18,055 bases of DNA from Bacillota bacterium (GTDB lineage: Bacteria > Bacillota > Clostridia > Lachnospirales > Lachnospiraceae), in assembly GCA_023414985.1 (NCBI GenBank), contig JAEZLY010000005.1, positions 1 through 18,055 on the forward strand. Reading direction: 5' to 3'. The position numbers were made by a program, and so were the translations under genes. The notes beneath the pieces are model-generated. The model saw only the letters and a list, made by a program, of their open reading frames with translations, was not told where the DNA came from and did no database searches. This document shows positions 14,191 through 18,055 of this stretch, piece after piece. Position 1 is the stretch's first letter. Each line of letters opens with the position of its first letter.

Positions 14191-16857
14191 ATGGATTTTC
14201 TGGGAAGAGTTTTAACAATATTTATTGCAATCTTACTTATTATTATTTTTCCTTTACAATATATTGCTCAATCATATGAAACAGATATTGATTCAATCGT
14301 GGACACAGACACTAAGGAATTTACAGATGAGATCCGGGATAAAGGTTATCTTGATGTATCCATGTATGAGAACTTTGTAAAAGATCTTGCTACTTCGGGT
14401 GAGCTTTACAATATAGAAATAGAAGATATCAATCCAGTTACCGGTGCTGATATAAGTAAGGCAAATATAGAAACTAACCTTACAAAAGAGACACTAGATG
14501 TTACAGCATTATCCGTATCACCCCTAAGTCAAAAGCTATCCTTTAATGGTAATGGTCCTGAGCTTGCATCTTTATCATCGGATTTAGGGGAAATTCAATC
14601 TTTAGCAACACATACCCATACCGATGATTGTTATGCTGGTCATAGACACATAGGTAGCTGTTATTCTTATGTTGGAAATAGAAGCGTACCGCTTTTTATA
14701 ACCTTACAGGGTGTAAATGTAGAACATCACTGGGATTACGATCTCAATTATTATTCTATTGGTATAAGATGCAATCAATGTAGAACTTATCTTTATGATA
14801 TGAGGGTATATGACTATACAGGAAGAATGAACAATGAAGATTACTTCAACTTATCAAATACGATATACCTGAATGACGGTACTCTTAAAAATGATGGTGT
14901 TCGCTGGACAAGGTTATATAAAAGCGTTTCTGATAGTAGGTTTGATACAATTATGTCTCAGTCAAAAGCTTTATTTGATGCTCTATCTCCTTATTGTACG
15001 ATGAGACCAGGATATGCATATCCGTGTGCAATTGATTTTGTTATACCAGCTAGTTTATATCTAATATTTCCATACGTAAGTGAGAATGCAGCACAAGTTT
15101 ATCAAGGCTGCCCAACATGTGGAGGACCTAATCCTGTTCCGGTATGCGGCCAAGTACAAGACGAGAATCCTATATGTAATCAGGTGGTAACGAGCATTAC
15201 GGCTACTAAAGCGGAACAAACCGTAAGATTAGGTGGGGCCATTGATCCGACGGCAGCGGCAATTTTTTTAGATGGTCATCCCGGAAGTGTTATGTGTACA
15301 AGTAATTTTAATTCTAATCAGAAAGGTGTTCAAACAGTAACGCTCACATACAGTGGTAAGGTGGGTAATGCAAAGACTACAGGCACATTAGCATGTACGG
15401 TCAAAGTAACGGTGATTGCAGATGAATTAAAAAGCATTTCTGTATTGCCTACCAATATCACGGTAGAAAAGTATATAGAAGCAAATAATTTACCAATTAC
15501 AGTTATGGCACAGTATCAAGACGGTAGTTCAAAAGCTGTAACAGGATATACCATAAATAATTACAATCCGAGTATATTGGGATTGCAGTTATCGACTGTA
15601 TCCTATACCGAAGCTGGAGTTACTAAAACTGCTCCTTTATCAATTACTCTTACAAGACTTCATAATATCTGTTCTGTTTGCAGGAAATTTTATGAATTGA
15701 ACTACGATGATACAGACCCCGGATGTCCTTTCTGTAAAGGAAGTATTACTGGAATTAGTGTAATGCCTGATTACCTTGAGGTCAGTCAGGGTAATTCGCT
15801 TCCGATTACTGTTCAGGCTTCCTTTGCAGATGGATCAATGAATGTAATAAACTCATGGACGAGCAACTATGAGCCGGATAAGATAGGCATTCAAAACGTT
15901 ACAATTGAGTATGGCGGGTTTTTTGATGAAGTATCGGTTTTTGTAAAGGAAGCAACAACAATATGTCCAATCTGTCACACCGAGTATCCAATTACGGATG
16001 GGAAATGTCCGCTCTGTTCGGAAACGGTTATAAGCATCAGAGTCGCACCGAGCTCAATAACAGTCAATAGGTATGACAACATAAACCTTCTCATAGATGC
16101 TACCTATGCGGACGGAAGTACCAGATCGGTGACTGAGTGGAGTATTGATAAAACTACATCCGAGGAAGGGACATTTATTGCAACAGTTAGCTATGAGAAC
16201 GTTACCACAACGATTACGCTTACGGTACTTCCAATGTCAATTATTGTATGCCCTATATGTGGTCAAAAATATGATAAAGGAGATAACCCTAACGGTTGCC
16301 CGATCTGTTCTATTACACTGACGGGAATGGAAGCCTATCCGTTAAGTGGATCTAATCTCGTACAGTATGGAACAAATCCTAATTTGGCTATCGTATTAAT
16401 ATTTCGGGATAACCACCGAGAAGCTGTAATGAGTGATTACACCATAGAAGGGTACTCACCTTATCATCTTGGGAAGCAGACGATCACTGTGAAGTATAGT
16501 AGCTATATTACGACCCTTGAGATAGAAGTGATTAACACTCTGGCAGGTGTCACTTGCCCTAACAGACATGTCTATTACCTAAATGAGGATGGAAGCGATC
16601 CTGGCTGTCCATATTGCATAATATCAAATGAACAGGATGTGTCGGTTTATTTCTTTGATATTACGTATACAGCAGAAATCCTTGAAACAATATATCGAGA
16701 TGGAATTTACTACTTTGAGGACAATCACTATCTAACTATACGCGTTACCAAAAAAGATAAGTCTCTACTTTTCAAGATTCAAAAAACTTCCCTTTTTAAG
16801 CTGTCTATATTGGGAAGGAAGAAGAGGTATATATACGGAGGAAAGGTATTTTCATGA
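14191..16857 (+). CDS. Large surface protein with alternating Ig-like and zinc-ribbon-like repeats
   Basis: An 888-residue protein anchored by an N-terminal TM helix (about 5-26). Residues 30-85 (EFTDEIRDKGYLDVSMYENF, then LYNIEIE) form a module shared with the next gene. An HTHTDDCYAGHRHIGSCY motif follows at 141-158 and a CxxC at about 195-198. From about residue 333, Ig-like (Big_3-type, 'TVRLGG', 'YQDGSSKAV', 'FADGSMN', 'YADGSTRSV') segments alternate with paired CxxC motifs: C494/C497-C512/C515, C592/C595-C606/C609, C687/C690-C703/C706 and C789 with C806/C809. The unit is about 98 residues. The last ribbon lacks one cysteine (CPNRH). It ends in a basic tail. It is probably displayed outside the membrane as a minor or tip component of the Tad-like structure. 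The start at 14191 lacks a near ribosome site. The stop overlaps the next ATG (ATGA). Confidence 0.8.
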   Translation: MDFLGRVLTIFIAILLIIIFPLQYIAQSYETDIDSIVDTDTKEFTDEIRDKGYLDVSMYENFVKDLATSGELYNIEIEDINPVTGADISKANIETNLTKETLDVTALSVSPLSQKLSFNGNGPELASLSSDLGEIQSLATHTHTDDCYAGHRHIGSCYSYVGNRSVPLFITLQGVNVEHHWDYDLNYYSIGIRCNQCRTYLYDMRVYDYTGRMNNEDYFNLSNTIYLNDGTLKNDGVRWTRLYKSVSDSRFDTIMSQSKALFDALSPYCTMRPGYAYPCAIDFVIPASLYLIFPYVSENAAQVYQGCPTCGGPNPVPVCGQVQDENPICNQVVTSITATKAEQTVRLGGAIDPTAAAIFLDGHPGSVMCTSNFNSNQKGVQTVTLTYSGKVGNAKTTGTLACTVKVTVIADELKSISVLPTNITVEKYIEANNLPITVMAQYQDGSSKAVTGYTINNYNPSILGLQLSTVSYTEAGVTKTAPLSITLTRLHNICSVCRKFYELNYDDTDPGCPFCKGSITGISVMPDYLEVSQGNSLPITVQASFADGSMNVINSWTSNYEPDKIGIQNVTIEYGGFFDEVSVFVKEATTICPICHTEYPITDGKCPLCSETVISIRVAPSSITVNRYDNINLLIDATYADGSTRSVTEWSIDKTTSEEGTFIATVSYENVTTTITLTVLPMSIIVCPICGQKYDKGDNPNGCPICSITLTGMEAYPLSGSNLVQYGTNPNLAIVLIFRDNHREAVMSDYTIEGYSPYHLGKQTITVKYSSYITTLEIEVINTLAGVTCPNRHVYYLNEDGSDPGCPYCIISNEQDVSVYFFDITYTAEILETIYRDGIYYFEDNHYLTIRVTKKDKSLLFKIQKTSLFKLSILGRKKRYIYGGKVFS

Positions 16858-18055
16858 GTAAAATACTCGAGTGGATACTTGATATTATTGCGGCCATGGC
16901 AATCATTTTCTTTGCTGTAATAATTTATTTCGGTTTAAAAACCGAACTGATCATAAAATCTGTTGATAAAGATTGTATGAAGGATTTTCTTTCTTCATCA
17001 AAAACAAATGGATATTTTACATCCGAGGATTATGAAAGATTAATTGAAATGCTATCGTTGACAAGAGTCTTATATGACATCAAATTTGAACATCAGTATA
17101 AAATCTTTGAGCCGGAATACCGTATGCGGACACTGGAAGAAATACTGGCAGCACAAATGGCAGCTTATAAGGGAGAAAATATATACCATTACAAAGAAAT
17201 ATCAACCGATAAGCCAGTTGTCGCTGACCCGATAGATAATAGTGGATTATCTTTGAATACAGAGACTAATGAAAGTATCCTTGCATCGGATATTCCATCC
17301 ACTGCCGATCCCGGACACATACACGCAGATGATTGCTATGACGGTCATGTACATAAGGGAACACCTGGGCCTTTCATGATACCTCATGCGCATACGACAA
17401 GCTGTGGTAAATATACAACCGCAATTGGGTACGCAATGCATTGTTACAATTGTGATAAGGATTATCCGGGATGGTATTCCTGGTACCACAGAGAGCCTAG
17501 TGGTGTGCTTGTCTGGGATGGAAGCGATATGTATAGATATAAAAAATGTCCATATTGTAGCGATACTTGGGTAGCGCAAGGATCAGAAATACATAATTAT
17601 GCGCATGTATGTGGCTACGATATAGATGTTAATAACGATAGGTACTTAGATGATACTCCTATAGGAGTGGTTGAAAACTACCCTAGTTCATATCCTCCTG
17701 CAACGGTGGGAAAAGCTACGTATTCGAATGGCTGCTATACATATCATGTACATAAAGGAGCCTCTACTATTTATAACAATTATATTGCATCAGCTGTAAC
17801 ACAACCAATGGCTGGGACATATTTCGATTTGTTTAATAATGGTCTAATTAATTTTTGCGATATACCCAGATATTGGTACTTGGGGGTGGATTCGTTGGGA
17901 TATGGATATCCTGGTTTTGGCGTTTGCTATAGAGCAGATCATAGTAATGGTGGTTTTACTTTTACATACATGTATTACAAGAAGTCTCAGTATGGTAGCT
18001 GGCTATCAGAAAATCCTGGTTTTCCTACGGTTCTATCTGAAGCTGAGTTTAATAC
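16854..18055 (+). CDS. Second large surface protein of the operon, N-terminal part (cut by window end)
   Basis: An open frame of 400 codons runs from ATG 16854 to the window end. It has an N-terminal TM helix (about 8-28) and then a region with GYFTSEDYERLIEML and LYDIKFEH, matching the N-terminal module of the preceding 888-residue protein. At about residues 153-185 lies GHIHADDCYDGHVHKG followed by HAHTTSCG, the same His/Cys motif as upstream. More Cys pairs (CYNC, CPYC) and a further YTYHVHKGA copy follow. It looks like a metal-binding or disulfide-stabilised exported domain. Its ATG overlaps the previous stop (ATGA) and GGAGG is 12 bases upstream, so the genes are coupled. I cannot see its end or any catalytic domain. 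Confidence 0.8.
   Translation, partial: MSKILEWILDIIAAMAIIFFAVIIYFGLKTELIIKSVDKDCMKDFLSSSKTNGYFTSEDYERLIEMLSLTRVLYDIKFEHQYKIFEPEYRMRTLEEILAAQMAAYKGENIYHYKEISTDKPVVADPIDNSGLSLNTETNESILASDIPSTADPGHIHADDCYDGHVHKGTPGPFMIPHAHTTSCGKYTTAIGYAMHCYNCDKDYPGWYSWYHREPSGVLVWDGSDMYRYKKCPYCSDTWVAQGSEIHNYAHVCGYDIDVNNDRYLDDTPIGVVENYPSSYPPATVGKATYSNGCYTYHVHKGASTIYNNYIASAVTQPMAGTYFDLFNNGLINFCDIPRYWYLGVDSLGYGYPGFGVCYRADHSNGGFTFTYMYYKKSQYGSWLSENPGFPTVLSEAEFN

Noticed and set aside
17247..17579. Minus- and plus-strand frames inside the last gene
   Set aside because: They are shadows of the long plus-strand frame that begins at 16854 and runs to the window end.

Overview
The window looks like chromosomal DNA of a low-GC Gram-positive anaerobe, most likely a Clostridia/Lachnospiraceae-type bacterium. 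This rests on AT-rich codon use, strong AAGGAGG-type ribosome sites, GTG starts, sigma-A-like promoters, and a rearranged Tad-like pilus locus whose surface proteins carry H-x-H...C-Y-x-G-H-x-H motifs that I remember from Lachnospiraceae. The taxonomic call is inference; there is no rRNA or marker gene here.

Layout. (1) 1-470, minus strand: 5' part of a secreted alkaline phosphatase, running off the left edge. (2) 701-2870, plus strand: an amidase-signature enzyme, a small metallo-beta-lactamase-fold hydrolase, and a rho-independent terminator. (3) 2987-4541: a promoter and a six-TM methyl-accepting chemotaxis protein. (4) 4542-5141: a 600-base 'intergenic' stretch that I read as an unannotated type I toxin-antitoxin module. 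It has a 27-residue hydrophobic toxin ORF on the minus strand (4710-4793), its Shine-Dalgarno hairpin, a convergent antisense RNA of about 88 nt on the plus strand (about 4634-4721) with its own promoter and a perfect 12-bp terminator stem, and 46-bp inverted repeats at the two 5' ends. (5) 5032-18055: one long plus-strand operon with closely spaced or overlapping genes, encoding a divergent Tad/Flp-type pilus or secretion machine and continuing past the right edge.

The Tad-like operon contains, in order: a degenerate TadZ/MinD-like protein, a two-TM small protein, a CpaB/RcpC-like SAF protein, a second degenerate P-loop-fold protein, a second TadZ-like paralogue, a CpaF/TadA-family ATPase, a double-length TadB/TadC-like membrane platform protein, three small single-TM pilin-like proteins of which two are clear tandem paralogues, a large cell-surface protein alternating Ig-like and zinc-ribbon-like modules, and a second large surface protein cut by the window end. 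The presumed arrangement is that the CpaF ATPase drives assembly through the TadB/C platform, with the TadZ-like proteins for localisation, CpaB at the envelope, and the small and large single-TM proteins as pilin-like or tip/surface components. No prepilin peptidase, secretin or canonical Flp pilin is visible here. The lack of a secretin fits a Gram-positive cell.

No tRNA, rRNA, CRISPR array, insertion sequence or phage gene was seen.
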